DNA from: Plotosus lineatus
Lineage: Eukaryota; Chordata; Actinopteri; Siluriformes; Plotosidae
Assembly: GCA_024760905.1 (NCBI GenBank)
Contig: CM045745.1
Span: forward strand, 464,501-528,500
Direction of reading: 5' to 3'
Length of the DNA stretch: 64,000 nucleotides
Shown piece by piece: positions 1 through 12,316 of this stretch. The notes under the pieces are model-generated. The model had not been told where the DNA came from, did no database searches, and was given only the letters and a program-made list of their open reading frames with translations. The translations under genes were made by a program, and so were the position numbers. Numbering within the stretch: the first letter of the stretch is position 1; every line of letters starts with the position of its first letter.

Positions 1-2045
1 CAGCTTTAGAGACCTCAAAATAATTCCATTAATTTTTTTAAATGCACCATTAAAGTTGTTGTACATCAGTCGTCCTATAGTGAGGCTGGAAGAGTCGAGA
101 ATTCAGTATAACCAAATGAATAATAAAACTTCCTGACTGGTTTATAACCGGCGTCACGTGGTGCTCGCCCTTCATACTGGCAACACTTCAATCAGGTAAA
201 TTAGTCATAGATGTTGCGCCTAGTAAGAATTAAAAGATATCCACATGCCAAGCCACCGACACACTCAATGTAGAAATTCCAATGAAAATGACCACTTTGA
301 TAGTGTTTATACAACAACAGCACATTAATAATACACTTATACTTTTGGTAGCTATCAGATATTACAGAATACAAACTCGCAAATCAGATTACAGCCTTTA
401 ATGGATTTCAAGAAATGGACTGCAGTTCAACACCCTGGATATTAAGTGCACATGTACATTACAGGTGTGTTAATACAGCATCATTCCGTTCTTTGGATCA
501 AAATAACCTTGACTTGAGGAATAGTGAGGTAAAGAACAACTTGCAAATACAAACACGGTTAAATAAATATTTACCAGCGAAATGACTCGTTAGTAGTCGA
601 GAACTCGTCAATGATTAACACGGGGACAAGCAGAACTCGCAGCCATTAGTTCTTCAGTTACAAACTCTGGAGAAAATCAGAGCCCAAACTCCAGTCAATA
701 ATTTGCTTGACAGAACAAAATCATACTATATTTTAAGGGAGGACAAAGCTACAGCTACGACCGTCATTCATGCACAGAAAATTACACTCATTCTGTTCCC
801 CTATTTTGTATGAATATATTTAAATAGGTCAATATAACAAGCCATGTATTAAAGCTACGCCGACTTTTTAGAACGGGGCCACAATGCCCACGATTTGAGA
901 GAATCATGTTGAAAATCATGAAGATCGGAAGGAAACTTGGTGGAATTGTGATGATTGATTCCAATTGTGATAGAACGTGGGAATTGTAGTACAGTAAGGC
1001 TTCAGAGAGTAATAGGCCTTGATTATGTATGTGATGTCGTGATGAGCTTGGAAACACATGTCCTTCGAGTTCCATCTCCTGGATGCACCCTGCTTCCTTT
1101 TATATCCCAATAGTACTCCAAGCACAGTTATAAATGCTGAAGCTCCACACTATTCTGAATGGTGGAGATTGTCAACATCGTTGCCCCGGTGTAAACCCAG
1201 GATAAAGAAGTGGGAAACCGATCAGAATTTGCCCGTTAAAAAGGGTCACGTGAGATAGTGTTAACATGGAGTTCTTTCAAATCCAATGGATTGCGACAGT
1301 GGCGTCAATTTGAGCTTCAAATTTTAGCTCAAGATCGTGGTCCATCAGTCCTTTAACACGGGAATAAGGTGAACCTGTAGAAAAAAACATGAAGGTGTTT
1401 TAACACATTGATCTGTACTCACATGACGAGGGTGCAAGCCTGCCAGACAGTGTTCCATCTCAGTGACTATTTGGAAACATCCACCTCAATAATTATTAAT
1501 TGATTAATCAAATCTCTGGGGAAGCAAAACATGGAGCTGATGAATACCTAATGGGGTCACCATTACCGTATTTTTCAGACTATCAGGCACAGTTAAAAGC
1601 ACACCATCAATTTTTGTGATAAAGGATTTTATGTATGAATGAAGCCACACCGCTTGATGGATTCTCGAAGCATTATAGATACTATAGACAAGTGACTTGC
1701 TGAAAAATCTCCGTCTCCATTCATCTGGGATTGTGCGCCCATGTGCGCTCATCTCATTGATACAGTCAAAACCCAAATCAAGTGAACTAATTCAGAGCTC
1801 GTTATCATTCTGGTGGATTAACCAAAGAACTCCGACCGCTAGACATTGGTGTCAAAAGGTTGTACGTTAGAGGGATCCGAGTTTTATGTCCAACTCGCGC
1901 AACAGTTAAACTCCGACACTGAAAATAAAAAATTTGATGGATTTGTGGAACTGAATAATGATGAGAGTTATTGGAAGAGTTGAATGAAGTTTGACTTAGG
2001 ACAGGTTTAAAAAATTTTGTTGGCGATAACGTGATTTTAAAAAGG
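1..2045. other. SCRIB intron 1 interior, no gene seen
   Basis: AT-rich sequence without a convincing exon. The short open frames on both strands have no recognisable domain and no exon-like boundaries. It lies downstream of SCRIB exon 1 on the minus strand, so it is inferred to be intron. A fragment near 1,560-1,590 resembles ends of a common fish repeat, but it is too short to classify. Confidence 0.5.
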
Positions 2046-2065
2046 AAAAAAAAAAAAAAAAAAAA
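2046..2065. repeat. poly(A) tract, 20 bp
   Basis: Uninterrupted run of A on the plus strand, possibly the tail of a retrocopy. No recognisable element lies directly upstream. Confidence 0.9.
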
Positions 2066-3690
2066 GATTCACCAAGGAGAGAGGAAAAAAATTTTGCCTG
2101 TGCAGGCCACCCAGGATTCGCAGAGAAATTTTCTTCATTCATCATGCTATATTATGTATATGATGTAAACACAGTAGAATGAAATAAATATCTTATATTT
2201 GAAATCAACAGACTGAATATCAAACTTTACACTTTTAATATTATAATCAACAAAGTATGAAGGTTTCTTCAACATATCAATTTTTAATATTGCCGTCAAC
2301 AACTAACAAATACCTACGTCACGCTCCACGCTGTTGCTGGTGGTTTATAATGAACTTGTATTTGTTCGAAAATGTCACCAAACATGTTGCTCAATTTGAA
2401 ATGCGTTAATTTATTTATTGTTTTCTTGTTGGGACCTTTAATAGTGACAGAACGGTCGATACTGATTTCGCTCTGGTCACTTTTTACTACGGTATATGAA
2501 GGGGACACGCGCGTTTTTTCACCACAACCGACCGTTACATTTTTATTTTTGCATCTGAATGCTCAGGCAGGGTTTTTATGTACACTTTCGGTCAAACTGG
2601 TCGTTTTATGTACAATTTTGGCCAAAGCAGTTGTGTTTCCACCAATAAAGATATTTTTAAGGCTGGCCTTATCTGACTTTTGTTTAGCTTAATGTGCCTT
2701 ATAATCCGGTGCGCCTTATGTATGAACAGAGGCCATTCAAAGGCTGTTCGTTGGTGTTGCATCTTATAATCCGGTGCCCTTGTGGTCCGCGAGGTGCGGT
2801 AGTGCATGCGGTGCACTGCTGTTCCAATCACTGAAACAAAAACACCCGTATAAACAGCAACTGCATACAACAGTCATTCAGTCTGACAGCAACGGCATTA
2901 AAAGGAATCCAGTTCCTGGCTGATGCACAAATACTAGATGTTTCCTCTTTATCAGATTATTCTGTATGTGTAAATCACACTTCAACAAACTGCTGGCCTG
3001 AGAACAGAACAATTACAGCATGTTTATGTAAAGGTCTACTTAAACTTCGCTGTGGTGTTATGATGCAAGGCACTGAGCCTCTCAAAAACAGAAACACAAC
3101 ATTCCTCATCTCACTCTATTATTCTCATTTCCTGCCAGCCACAGTGCTCCCAGCACACAGGAATCAACAAGACAAACACACATCAAGTGTCCGTGCAGCC
3201 CAAGCGCCGGCACATGTAATCGCCGCGGTAAACAGGGAGCTTTCTGGCTTCTTCTGTCCTGTCAGAATCGAACGGATACACTCAAAAAGTCTTGCTGATA
3301 CTGAAAAGTACAGTCTGCAACACAAAGTGCTGTAACGACAGACAAAAGCACACCCACAACATACTCTGGAGTTCTGGCTGATGCTAATGGAACTGCATTA
3401 GCTGGTAATTCTCACAAAGTACACAAAGAGCTTTGTAAAAAGGAAGAATGGCAAAATGGATCTTTACAATAAGTCTTCACGTAGCCGGCGATCAGACAGA
3501 GAAAGTTCTTTATGCCAGCAGACCTTCCAAAGCTAACGATTGATAATCAAAAAGTCACAAGCAAGAGAAACTCAGTAAAACATCGATATATGACTGCTAT
3601 TGAAATCAGAACCAAAACAATAAATTATCACAAATGCTCACCCGACACACCCCTCAATCCTACTATCGCAGTCAACACTGGGCTAAAGCA
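2066..3690. other. intronic sequence, no gene seen
   Basis: No exon or coding remnant recognised. At 2,699-2,790 the motif TTATAATCCGGTGC occurs twice as a direct repeat about 66 bp apart, beside GCGCCTTATG. This looks like the end of an old interspersed repeat, and GCGCCTTATG recurs near 13,367. Confidence 0.4.
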
Positions 3691-3694
3691 GGGT

Positions 3695-4195
3695 ACAAGC
3701 CGAACAGCTCATTCAGTCCATTGCAAAGCCAACACACATCCACACCTTGGGACAATGCGGAACCTAATGTGTATGTCTTTGGACTGTGGGAGGAAACCGG
3801 AGTAAAGTCTGTTGGGCTTTTACACTCAAGTCTAATTTCCCATCAGGTCGGAGCTTATTCTCGGTTTCTGCTGTATGACGCAATATGCATTTCAACACAA
3901 GTGATTTCCAAGTATTTTTACTGGTCCCCATTTGTATTGCTGGGTGGACAGAGGTACCCTTCTGATTAAGACCTTGTCCAGGGGTCTTAGCACAGTGGTT
4001 GGCTAACAGAGATTCGAACCCACGACTTCTCAATCACCATAAGCCTCTATACCACCAGCCACACATAACTGGAACCCGGATGACCCAAAGGAAACCAACG
4101 AAAGCACGGGGTGAGCATGCACCCAAACCTGGGATTTGAACCCAGGACCTTCTTGCTCTGAGGCAGACTTGCCAATCACTACACCAGAGTGCCTC
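3695..4195. repeat. abundant fish interspersed repeat, interrupted
   Basis: The left part (to about 3,807) has the motif GGACTGTGGGAGGAAACCGG. The right part (from about 4,079) has a GGATTTGAACCCAGGACCTT stretch whose complement resembles a tRNA-like B box. Both motifs belong to a repeat common in fish genomes. The two halves are separated by a second repeat at about 3,808-4,063, so this is a nested insertion. Related fragments lie at 29,770-30,550 and 31,755-32,096. Confidence 0.6.
3808..4063. repeat. repeat nested in the preceding one
   Basis: This segment is shared with 26,925-27,115. Both contain a version of TTTTTACTGG(T)CCCCATTT, then GCTGGGTG-ACAGAGG, then GTCTTAGCACAGTGG. The end carries ATTCGAACCCACGAC, a tRNA B-box-like complement, suggesting a tRNA-derived SINE in minus orientation. 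The family was not identified. Confidence 0.45.
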
Positions 4196-4199
4196 CTTT

Positions 4200-5554
4200 A
4201 TGATGAAAAAAAATTAACACAAACTAATTCAGTGGATAAAAACAACAATAAGATGATCTTAGAAGTCTGTCTGTCAATTATGCTACACAGGAACCATACA
4301 ATCTAATTGACTCGCTATGTTAGAAATGTTCGACATTATTCTGAGTGGAATATGCGTGAAGCAAGACAGCTCACTTAGAGCAGGCATCACCACGATCCTG
4401 CTTTAAAAACGGAAAAATAAAACAAATTTGTCGTATATCCTGCTCTCCAGCCACATTTCCAGTTGCCTGATCCAGCAGAATTGATCAGTGCCCTCAACAT
4501 CCCGTCTCAGGGACAATTCAGCACCCTTAACAGTTATGACCGGAAGCATGGTTGAATGTCGCGGAATAGTCCCAGACACAGAATGTGAAACCTAAAAACA
4601 GGTTTGGAGATAAGAAGCTGTAAATGTTGCACAATACATGTTTAAATCAGTTATTAGCAACTTCAAATCACCACAACTTGTCAATCATTCCAGACTCGTG
4701 TGCCGTTTTTATTAGAGGAGGAAAAAGAAATCTGCTTTTATTGCTTTGATTAATCACTCGTGATGGCATACTCCGTCATCAGAACATACAGTTTGGCGAG
4801 TCTGTGCCTGGTTCAGGTATAACGGAGAGTATCTGCAAGAGAGGGACGATAAGTGGAACCGAAAAGCATAAAACGTTAGTCGATGTCACACAAAGCAAAG
4901 TGACAGTAAACACTCTGAAAACCAAAGAGGAAAAGAGAGACAGCGACAGGATGCATGAAGGAAACCAGAAAACTGACCGTGAAGAAAAAGTCCGGGAATG
5001 TAAAGGCAAAAGGAGTTGACATGTCAATCCATACAAAAGCACCCCATGAGCTGCAGCTTTTATTGTTCACATGACAAATAAGACCTCAACTCCTGAGAAA
5101 CCCACTCAAATCCCATAACCGGCTTTTGTATTCTCTGTGAATCTCCAAATCTCAATCTATTATGTCACCATTAAACTCCAAGCAGAGAAGCATTCACATG
5201 GTAATGACACTCAGTTCATCACTACAACAACACAATCAACAGGCCGAACTCTAGTCAAGTGTTATTCTGCCTGAAATGTTTAGAATACTGTATGTCAGGG
5301 CAGCTGTTCTGGACTTTCAGATCCAAAAGTGAGAAGCAGATAATAAAAGAACCGTGTTTACAGAATACGAGTTGTCCCAGTCAGGAAGATTTAAAACAAA
5401 ATAGCCTTTAAGCGCCATATCCAAACAGTAGTTTTCAGGGAAGAGCGCCGGGTGATCGGCTCGGTCTTCAAATACACCGGTGAATGTTACCAGCCGTGTC
5501 ACATCAAAAGCAACATGGAACAACATCACTGATACACGTTCTGCCTGACTGTAC
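4200..5554. other. intronic sequence, no gene seen
   Basis: No coding similarity, repeat family or RNA gene recognised. Composition is even and AT-rich. Confidence 0.4.
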
Positions 5555-5727
5555 AGACGTTCCCCGACTTACGTTTTAGTTCAGTTCCGGACAGTCGTAC
5601 GTAAGGTGAAACAAAAAACCCAAGTTGTTACTGTATGTTCCAATGACGTATGACGCTCATACTGTCCTATACATCCATAAATACCATTACCGTATCTCAT
5701 AAAACACCCCTAAATCAATTATTATAA

Positions 5728-5955
5728 AGAGGAGTCGCCACAGCGAATCATTTGATTGGCATATTTGATTTGGCAGAGGTTTTTACGTCAGATGCCCTTC
5801 CTGTCACAACACTTTTTAGCAAGGGACAGAAACACGCAGACGACTTTGCAGCTCCTCTTTACGAAAGTCAGCAATAGTTCTTTTAAATGCCTCACACCAT
5901 AGACAGTGAGAGACATGGCCCACCTTTGATAACCCAGTTAACTGCACTGGGGGGG
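5728..5955 (-). mobile_element. tRNA-derived SINE, 5'-truncated, tail type A
   Basis: Minus-oriented body and tail of the window's main SINE family. Shared body motifs are GACAGTGAGAGACATGG and AAAGTCAGCAATRGTTC. The tail has GTCAGATGCCCTTCCTGTCA and GTCGCCACAGCGAATCAT, the latter also found at the 3' end of the RTE-type LINE copies. The tRNA head is missing. Confidence 0.7.
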
Positions 5956-6102
5956 AAATACAGACACGCCCCGATTTACGTTCATCTGTTTTACGTTTTG
6001 GTTGTTTTTCAAAAAAAAATAAAGTCAAATTTTAAGTTTAGACGTGCCTATGTAGTACGCTGACGTCATGACGCTGCATTCATTGTTTACAAACTACAGA
6101 CG

Positions 6103-6123
6103 GAGTGTGTGTGTGTGTGTGTA
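6103..6123. repeat. (GT)n microsatellite
   Basis: About ten GT units followed by a short TA stretch, directly before the SINE head at 6,138. Confidence 0.9.
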
Positions 6124-6137
6124 TATATTTTATATAA

Positions 6138-6487
6138 TCAGTCTAGTGGTATAGGGCACTGGATCGCTGATCCAAAGGTTGGGGGTTCGAGTCCCACTCT
6201 CCACAAGGTTGTCACTGTCCCCTCCCCCCCCCCCAATGCAGCTAACTGGGTTATCCAAGGCGGGCCATGTCTGTCACTGTCTATGGTGCGAGGCATGTAA
6301 AAGAACCATTGCTGGCTTTCGTAAAGAGTAGGCTGCAAAGTCGTCAGCGTGTTTCTGTCCCTTGCTAAAAAGGGTTGTGACAGGAAGGGCATCCGACGTA
6401 AAAACCTCTGCCAAATCAAACGTGCGAATCAGATGGTTCACTGTGGCAACTCCCGAGTAAAAGGGAAAAAGCAGAAAGGAAGAAGAC
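6138..6487 (+). mobile_element. tRNA-derived SINE, near full length, tail type A
   Basis: The head has an A-box-like CAGTCTAGTGG (about 6,139-6,149) and a B box GGTTCGAGTCC (6,184-6,194), the RNA polymerase III promoter layout of a tRNA-derived SINE. The body (TGTCTATGGTGCGAGGCATG, AACCATTGCTGGC) is followed by a tail with AAGGGCATCCGACGTAAAA. It ends in GGGAAAAAGCAGAAAGGAAG, which resembles the 3' end of the RTE LINE at 29,905-30,367. LINE-dependent mobilisation is inferred from that shared tail. Confidence 0.8.
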
Positions 6488-6726
6488 AGTGTTACCCTCG
6501 TGTTAAGACGTCATCTTTGTGTTTGTACAGTGTTTTGCGGACTTTTGTAACCTGAAGCAAATCTGGTTGGTCAGAAGTGTCAGGTTACTAGCATGGGTGC
6601 AAGTCTCATACACAGATCAATTAACTATCTGCTCAGATCAGCACAATCTTTATATTTATTATCTTTTAGCAGAATCCTAAGAGTGTATACTTATTTTGAT
6701 ATTAATATTCATTAGGATTTGTACTT

Positions 6727-6900
6727 GTTCTTTGTATAGATAGATAGAAAGATACACCTTTATTAATCTCACAATGGATAAATTCACTGTTACAGGCTCT
6801 TGAGGTACCATCACTAGGGGGGTGCAAAGCAGAGACATATACAATAATACATATACATACACACATACATATATACGTAAATAAATAAATAGATACATAA
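6727..6900. repeat. possible LINE 3' tail with TAGA repeats
   Basis: TAGATAGATAGAAAGATACACCTTTATTAATCTC, given here in outline, resembles fish retroelement tails that begin with a short tetranucleotide repeat followed by TTTATT. An ATACATAT-rich stretch follows. The family could not be decided. Confidence 0.3.
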
Positions 6901-7567
6901 ATACTATAAATTAATATGTAATAAAAAAGAAAAAAACACTTTATAGACTGGCCTATTTTCAAGTCTACATGTATCTGAGGGCAGATTGGATGGGTTGATA
7001 TGGTTCACAGTCAGTGGGGTAGATGTGGTATGCATCTCTTGAATAAAATTTACTTACTTATTCAAAAGAAAGAGCTCTCCGCTTTGCTGGGAGACGGCAA
7101 CAGTGCAGGCTGTGTTCTAAATGAGTTCAATGGCACCCTTGTGCACTTGAAAGACCGGAAGTCCGTATAACCCGCAGCAAAGAACACTACTTTCGGTTTT
7201 GAGCGCCTCACATATTGTAAGCGTTGAATGACTGTTTTAAGCTTCATGTAAAGTGACTCGGTATAAATAAGGGACTTATTTGAAATCAATGTTGATATTA
7301 TTTGATATTATTTTATAGTGTTTATTTAGGGGTGTTTTATGAGATACTGTAATGGTATTTATGGATGTATAGTACAGTATGGGTGTCATACGTCACGGTA
7401 ACAACTTACTTTCAATTTACGTTGGGCCATCCAGAACCAATTAAAAACGTAAGTCGGAGAGCGTCTGTATATCAAATTATAATCACATTAATATCAAATA
7501 AATTAAATTCAATCAAAATAATTTCAAATAGATTTATTTTAATCAAATTTACTCATCAAATACAGTA

Positions 7568-7783
7568 TCAAATATAACCTTTAATAGGATCTGTGATGCG
7601 ATCTTTCTGCTTGTAAATGGTTCCCATGGTCGACGGAGGCATTTGGAAGAAACGTGCAATGGTCGCATGTTTTTCAGCAGCATCAATTTTCTTGTTAATG
7701 GCCATCTTCGTTTCTAACGAGATGGCTTGTCGCTTTTTCTGATTACCACCATCACTAGTAGGCTTACGCTTCTGACCAACCAT
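7568..7783 (-). pseudogene. Tigger/pogo transposase, N-terminal DNA-binding domain remnant
   Basis: The frame opens at 7,783 with MVGQKRKPTSDGG, followed by NQKKRQAISLETKMAINKK and then IARFFQMPPSTMGTIYKQKD. This is the CENP-B/psq-type helix-turn-helix typical of Tigger transposases, which binds the element's terminal repeats. Only about 63 residues match. The CENPB second domain and the DDE nuclease are absent, so the protein could not transpose DNA. The same start (MVGQKRKPT) is found on the minus strand near 38,013 and on the plus strand complement near 43,390, where the rest of the domain is replaced by other sequence. It is a dead copy inside SCRIB intron 1. Confidence 0.75.
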
Positions 7784-8013
7784 ATTTGCTTAGGGTTACA
7801 AAAGTCTGCAAAACAGTGTAAACACAAAGACCACAGAGACGATGTCTTAACACAAGGGTAACACGCAGTGAACTGAGAAGGAGAGGTGTACTACTCGTAC
7901 TACAGAGAGCACACTAAACTCAAAATTTGACAACTGAGAAAAAAAAAAAAGTAAAATCGAAAAATACGTAAAACGAATGAAGGTAACTCGGGGAGCGTCT
8001 GTATTATAAGACC

Positions 8014-8722
8014 CTACCGCAGTTTTGCTGAACCTACCAATGTTATATGCACACGGTGCAGAAGCAAGAAACAATGGAACAATAAAAATTAACAAAAAAA
8101 ATTCTGGTAGGAGGCACTTATTACAGCATTATTTTACTCCAAGTCAGTGACTTGCAAATCAAAACACATTAACAGCTTGATGTTGATAACAGTCTAGTTG
8201 GTAAGAGCAGTACGGGCTTCACTTGCATTCTGTAGCCCTAGAAACAGGAATTTATCAGGATTTGCTCGACCACAGCATACAGCAGGATGGGTTCCATGTG
8301 CCATGAAGGAGAAAAAGCCGATTCTATAGAGGAAATATTCAAGAAATAAGTGCATAGTCAGCTTCTGTTTATTTCTACAATGACAGCACCACTGCCACTG
8401 CTCAAACATGGCCTTCTGACTCAACAACATGTAATCATAACCCTGAACAGTGTGAACTTCGAACAAACATTTCTGAGAACGTTGAACCCGCATAGTGCAC
8501 CAGAGCCACAAGTAACTTGCTTCAAACAGATTTGAAGCTAAATCCAGCGCAAGCTGATTTTCATAAGGGGAAGAATGTTTTAAATATGATAATTTATCAT
8601 GAAGTACACGTTCTTTACTTTAGTTCATGTCTAAAGGTACAGAATAGCGAGTGGATTTCTTTACGCCTGCTAAGAAATAAAAACACATGTCAGAACAGTA
8701 AACATGCAGTGGTGTGTGTATA
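8014..8722. other. intronic sequence, no gene seen
   Basis: No recognisable exon or element. Confidence 0.4.
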
Positions 8723-9355
8723 CAGGAATCCCTTGCTACTTCGTGCTTCGATTAATGCGGCTTCAGCGCCTCGCGTTTTTTTTTTTTTTTTTTTTAATAA
8801 ATAAATAAATATTCATCGAATAAAAAAAAAAAGAAGGAAGTTAAGGAAGAATATGTGGAAAAGTTAAGGAACATGTCACAAAAACAAGGCCAAAGAAAAA
8901 AAAAAACCAAACCCAACCCAAATTCTCCCATCAAAACTGGATACATTGTTGCATCCGTGTGAGCATCTGTGCAGCCACACACCCCTCTGCCAAAGCCAAG
9001 TATTAAGTGTACCTCAACATAATGTTTAATCATATTTCATACTTATATTTATAATCTATCTTTCTGTAGATTTTATTCCATTTCTATTTCTACTTGTTCT
9101 TCAATTTTATTTCACTTTCACCCTTGGACATGGAGAGTGTCTGTATTTATATTTTATTTACATCGTGTTATTTTTCAGTGTTTAATTGTTATTATAAGCA
9201 TTCATAGCATTGTATATGTATTTATTGACATTATATACACATAGACATGTACGTATCTGTCAGTTGGGGGTTGGGGTGATCCTACTTCTCGGATTTCGAT
9301 GGTCGCCAGGGGATCTCGGTCCAAATTAACCGTGGAAAGTGAGGGATCACCACAA
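8723..9355. mobile_element. TA-flanked non-autonomous pogo-like element
   Basis: The left end after TA (8,721-8,722) reads CAGGAATCCCTTGCTACTTC. The right end reads GGAAAGTGAGGGATCACC, an imperfect inverted match. The interior has a poly(T) run (8,780-8,796), AAATAAATAAAT and no coding sequence. The right arm matches the ends at 57,480-57,707 and 60,255-60,549, including TTCGATGGTCGCC and ATCTCGGTCC. Confidence 0.65.
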
Positions 9356-9993
9356 TACACCATGTAGGAATGATGTGATCTAACTGTCCTGCTATCACGT
9401 GACTAGGAAACATTGTTATTCATGCAAGAGATCTTGTTTCTGTTTCGGGTGCAGGAATCTAATAATCCTTGATATTGCATTATTACCAGTGGACAACTGA
9501 ATTGCACATTTGGCATTGGAAACATAGAGCGGGGGTCTACTTCAAAAAATATTTTAAACAAATTCATATATGAAACGAATTAATTTTCTCAGAGGACGTT
9601 AACCTCCATTGCATTTAGCCTAAAAAAAATAACAACCCCTCAACTAAATAACTCTCTACATCATGTATTGCCTCACTTCAGAACTGCTCATCATCCTGAG
9701 TGGATCGTGCCTGAATCAAAACAGATATGCACAGTTTGTGACATCATCATTATCAGGGTTTAAAATAAACCATATAAATTCCATTTTAGTTAGTTTTCTT
9801 TGTAACTCCATGTAGTTTATACTGAACCACTGTTACAGAGCATAGTTAACAAATGCTGATGTGTAGTATGCAGTAAACTGAATGGGTTTTACCTGTAAAC
9901 AAACACTGTTCGCTACAAAGTGCAACTTAACCAGTCAAGCCCATGCGACCTGCCTCTGTAAACATCAAAATATATTTCAACAAATATATGTCA
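9356..9993. other. intronic sequence, no gene seen
   Basis: No recognisable exon or element. Confidence 0.4.
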
Positions 9994-10381
9994 TACAGTG
10001 GAACCTCGGTGGTCGAACAAATCAGAGTTCGATCAAAAAATATGAGGAAAGTCTGCCTTGGTGTTGGAACAAATGATCCGAGTTGGAACAGAGCAGAGCC
10101 GAGGGTGTTGAACGCTGCTCAGTAGTTTGAACAGCCAATGAGAGAGAGTCTTGTATTGCGTATTGTGTTTATTCACTACATTACGGCTACTTTAACCCTT
10201 AACCCCGAGTCCGAAGAAAAGCAGCAGCAATTCTACTGGAAAGGAAACGAAAAAAAAAAAATCATGAGAACGTGAAAGAATCAACATAAGGGAAAAACTG
10301 CCACGCCCACTCAAAGCAATAACCCCTCCCCCTGCCCATCCATCCACATACACTGACACACAACCAGAAAGGTGTGTAAAT

Positions 10382-10394
10382 AAATGCAGCACAC
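10382..10394. repeat. target-site duplication, left copy
   Basis: AAATGCAGCACAC at this site is repeated exactly at 12,620-12,632, flanking the minus-strand LINE. A 13-bp duplication is typical of target-primed reverse transcription. Confidence 0.8.
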
Positions 10395-10418
10395 TTCTTT
10401 TCCTTTCGGCTTTTCCCT

Positions 10419-11349
10419 TCAGGGGTCGCCACAGCGAATCATCTGCCTCCATCTCACCCTATCCTTTGCATCTTCTCTTACACCAACGACCTTCATGTCC
10501 TCCTTCACCACATCCATGAATCGTCTCTTTGGTCTTCCTCCAGGCCTTCTGCCTGGTAGTTCCAGCCTCAGCATCCTATTACCAATATACTCACTATCCC
10601 TCCTCTGTACATGTCCAAACCATCTCAATCTAGCCTCTCTGACTTTGTCTCCAAAACATCTTACATGTGCTGTCCCTCTGATGTGCTCATTCCTGATCCT
10701 ATCCATCCCCGTTACTCCCAAAAGAGAACCTCAACATTTTCATCTCTGCTACCTCCAGCTCTGCCTCCTGCCTTTTCCCCAGGGCCACTGTTTCTAAACC
10801 ATACAACATCGTTGGCCTCAACACCGTCTTGTACACTTTTCCTTTCATTCTTGCCGATACCCTCCTATCACACATCACACCGGACACTTTTCTCCAACCA
10901 TTGCAACCTGCCTGCACACGCTTCTTCACCTCTTTTCCACACTCTCCATTGCTCTGGATTGTTGACCCTAAATACTTAAAATCCTCCACCTTTCTTATCT
11001 CTGCTCCCTGTAATCTCACCTTTCCTCTTTGGTCCTTGTCATTCATGCACATGTATTCTGTCTTAATGAGGCTAACCTTAATTCCCCACCTTTGCAGGGC
11101 ATACCTCCACCTCTTTACATTTTCCTGCACTTGTTCTCTGCTCTCACTACAGATCACAATGTCATCTGCAAACATCATAGTCCATGGGGAATCTTGTCTA
11201 ACCTCGTCTGTCAGCCTGTCCATCACAATAGCAAACAAGAAGCGGCCGAGAGCTGACCCTTGATGCAGTCCCACCTCCACCTTGAACTCTTCTGTCACAC
11301 CGACAGCACACCTCACCACTGTCTTACATCTCCTGCACCACTCTGACAT
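10419..11349 (-). pseudogene. RTE-type LINE reverse transcriptase domain, broken
   Basis: Two overlapping frames cover the C-terminal half of the polyprotein, which copies element RNA into DNA at the nicked target. Visible motifs are GLHQGSALGRFLFAIVMD (palm motif B), MFADDIVICSES (catalytic YADD-type box with both aspartates), and DFKYLGSTIQSNGECG. The C-terminus has LRWFGHVQRRDSEYIG and ELPGRRPGGRPKRRFMDVV. A frameshift near 10,700-10,720 separates the FADD-bearing part from the C-terminal part. Palm motif A is missing through the internal deletion, so it is not functional. Confidence 0.8.
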
Positions 11350-12316
11350 ACTTCTCTGCCACTCCAGACTTCCTCATGCAATACCACAGTTCTTCTCTCG
11401 GCATCATTCTCCTACCGGTCTCCCTGATCACATTAGCTGTAGTTGTCCAGTCATCTGGAAGCACTTCGTGACCACCCAAAGCCTGTTTCAACTCCTCCTT
11501 GAAGACAACCCGACACTCTTCCTTTTTCAACTTCCACCACTTTGTCTTCTGCTCTTCCTTTGCCTTCTTCACCTTCCTCACCATCATCCTGCACACCACC
11601 ATCCTATGCTGTTTGGCAACACTCTCACCCGCTACTACTTTGCAGTCACTGACTTCCTTTAAATTACATCGCCTGCACAAGATGTAGTCGACCTGTGTGC
11701 TCCTACCTCCGCTTTTATAAGTCACCCTATGCTCCTGTTTCTTCTGGAAGAAAGTATTCACCACAGCCATTTCCATCCTTTTTGCAAAACCTACCAACAT
11801 CTGTCCTTCTGCGTTCCTGTCCTGGATACCAAACCTACCCATCACTTCCTCGTCCCCTCTGTTTCCTGCACCAACATGTCCATTGAAGTCTGCCCCGATG
11901 CCCACTCTTTCACCTCTGGGGGTACTCTGCATCACTTCATCTAACTCACTCCAGAATCTCTCCTTCTCTTCTCGCTCACATCCTTCCTGTGGGGCATAAG
12001 CACTAACAACATTGACCATCACACCTTCAATTTCTAACTTTAGACTCATCACTCTGTCTGACACTCTTTTCACTTCTAGAACATTCCTGACAAACTCCTC
12101 CTTCAAGATGACTCCGACTCCATTTCTCTTCCCATCCACACCATGATAAAACAGCTTAAACCCTGCTCCTATGCTTTTAGCCTTGTTACCTTTCCACCTG
12201 GTCTCCTGAACACACAGTATGTCCACCTTCCTCCTCTCCATCATGTCAGCCAGCTCTCTACCTTTTCCTGCCATAGTTCCAACGTTCAAAGTCCCTACTT
12301 TCAGTCCTAGACTCAT
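11324..12316 (-). pseudogene. RTE-type LINE apurinic-like endonuclease domain
   Basis: A 330-residue frame starts MSLGLKVGTLNVGTM. It carries the endonuclease signature in order: DILCVQETRWKG (about residue 32, metal-binding Glu), NVVSAYAPQEG (about 102), GADFNGHVG (about 142), and STQVDYILC (about 205). In this family the domain nicks target DNA to prime reverse transcription. It retains the visible catalytic residues except that the usual C-terminal SDH-type His motif cannot be placed confidently (KQHRMVV is a candidate). The last 40 residues jump into RT sequence because of a deletion. It is the longest open frame in the window but belongs to a retrotransposon, not a host gene. Confidence 0.8.

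Larger units (their letters stand above)
5555..8013. mobile_element. pogo/Tigger-like DNA transposon mosaic
   Basis: The left end starts about 5,560 with CAGACGTTCCCCGACTTACG. The right end near 8,000 reads CTCGGGGAGCGTCTGTA, an inverted match, and both ends sit at TA. The interior is a mosaic holding two SINE pieces (5,728-5,955 and 6,138-6,487), a third element end at about 5,962, and a CENP-B-type DNA-binding domain fragment on the minus strand. Related elements lie at 37,258-38,298, 43,300-44,090 and 47,454-47,660. The family assignment rests on the TA target, the terminal repeat and the helix-turn-helix. No DDE catalytic domain was found. Confidence 0.65.

Noticed and set aside
10384..11263. 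Ser/Pro/Leu-rich plus-strand frames
   Set aside because: Antisense shadows of the minus-strand LINE reverse transcriptase.
11324..12316. 330-residue open frame as a host gene (CFDP2/endonuclease-like)
   Set aside because: It is the endonuclease domain of an RTE-type LINE, flanked by a 13-bp target duplication, with an internal deletion.
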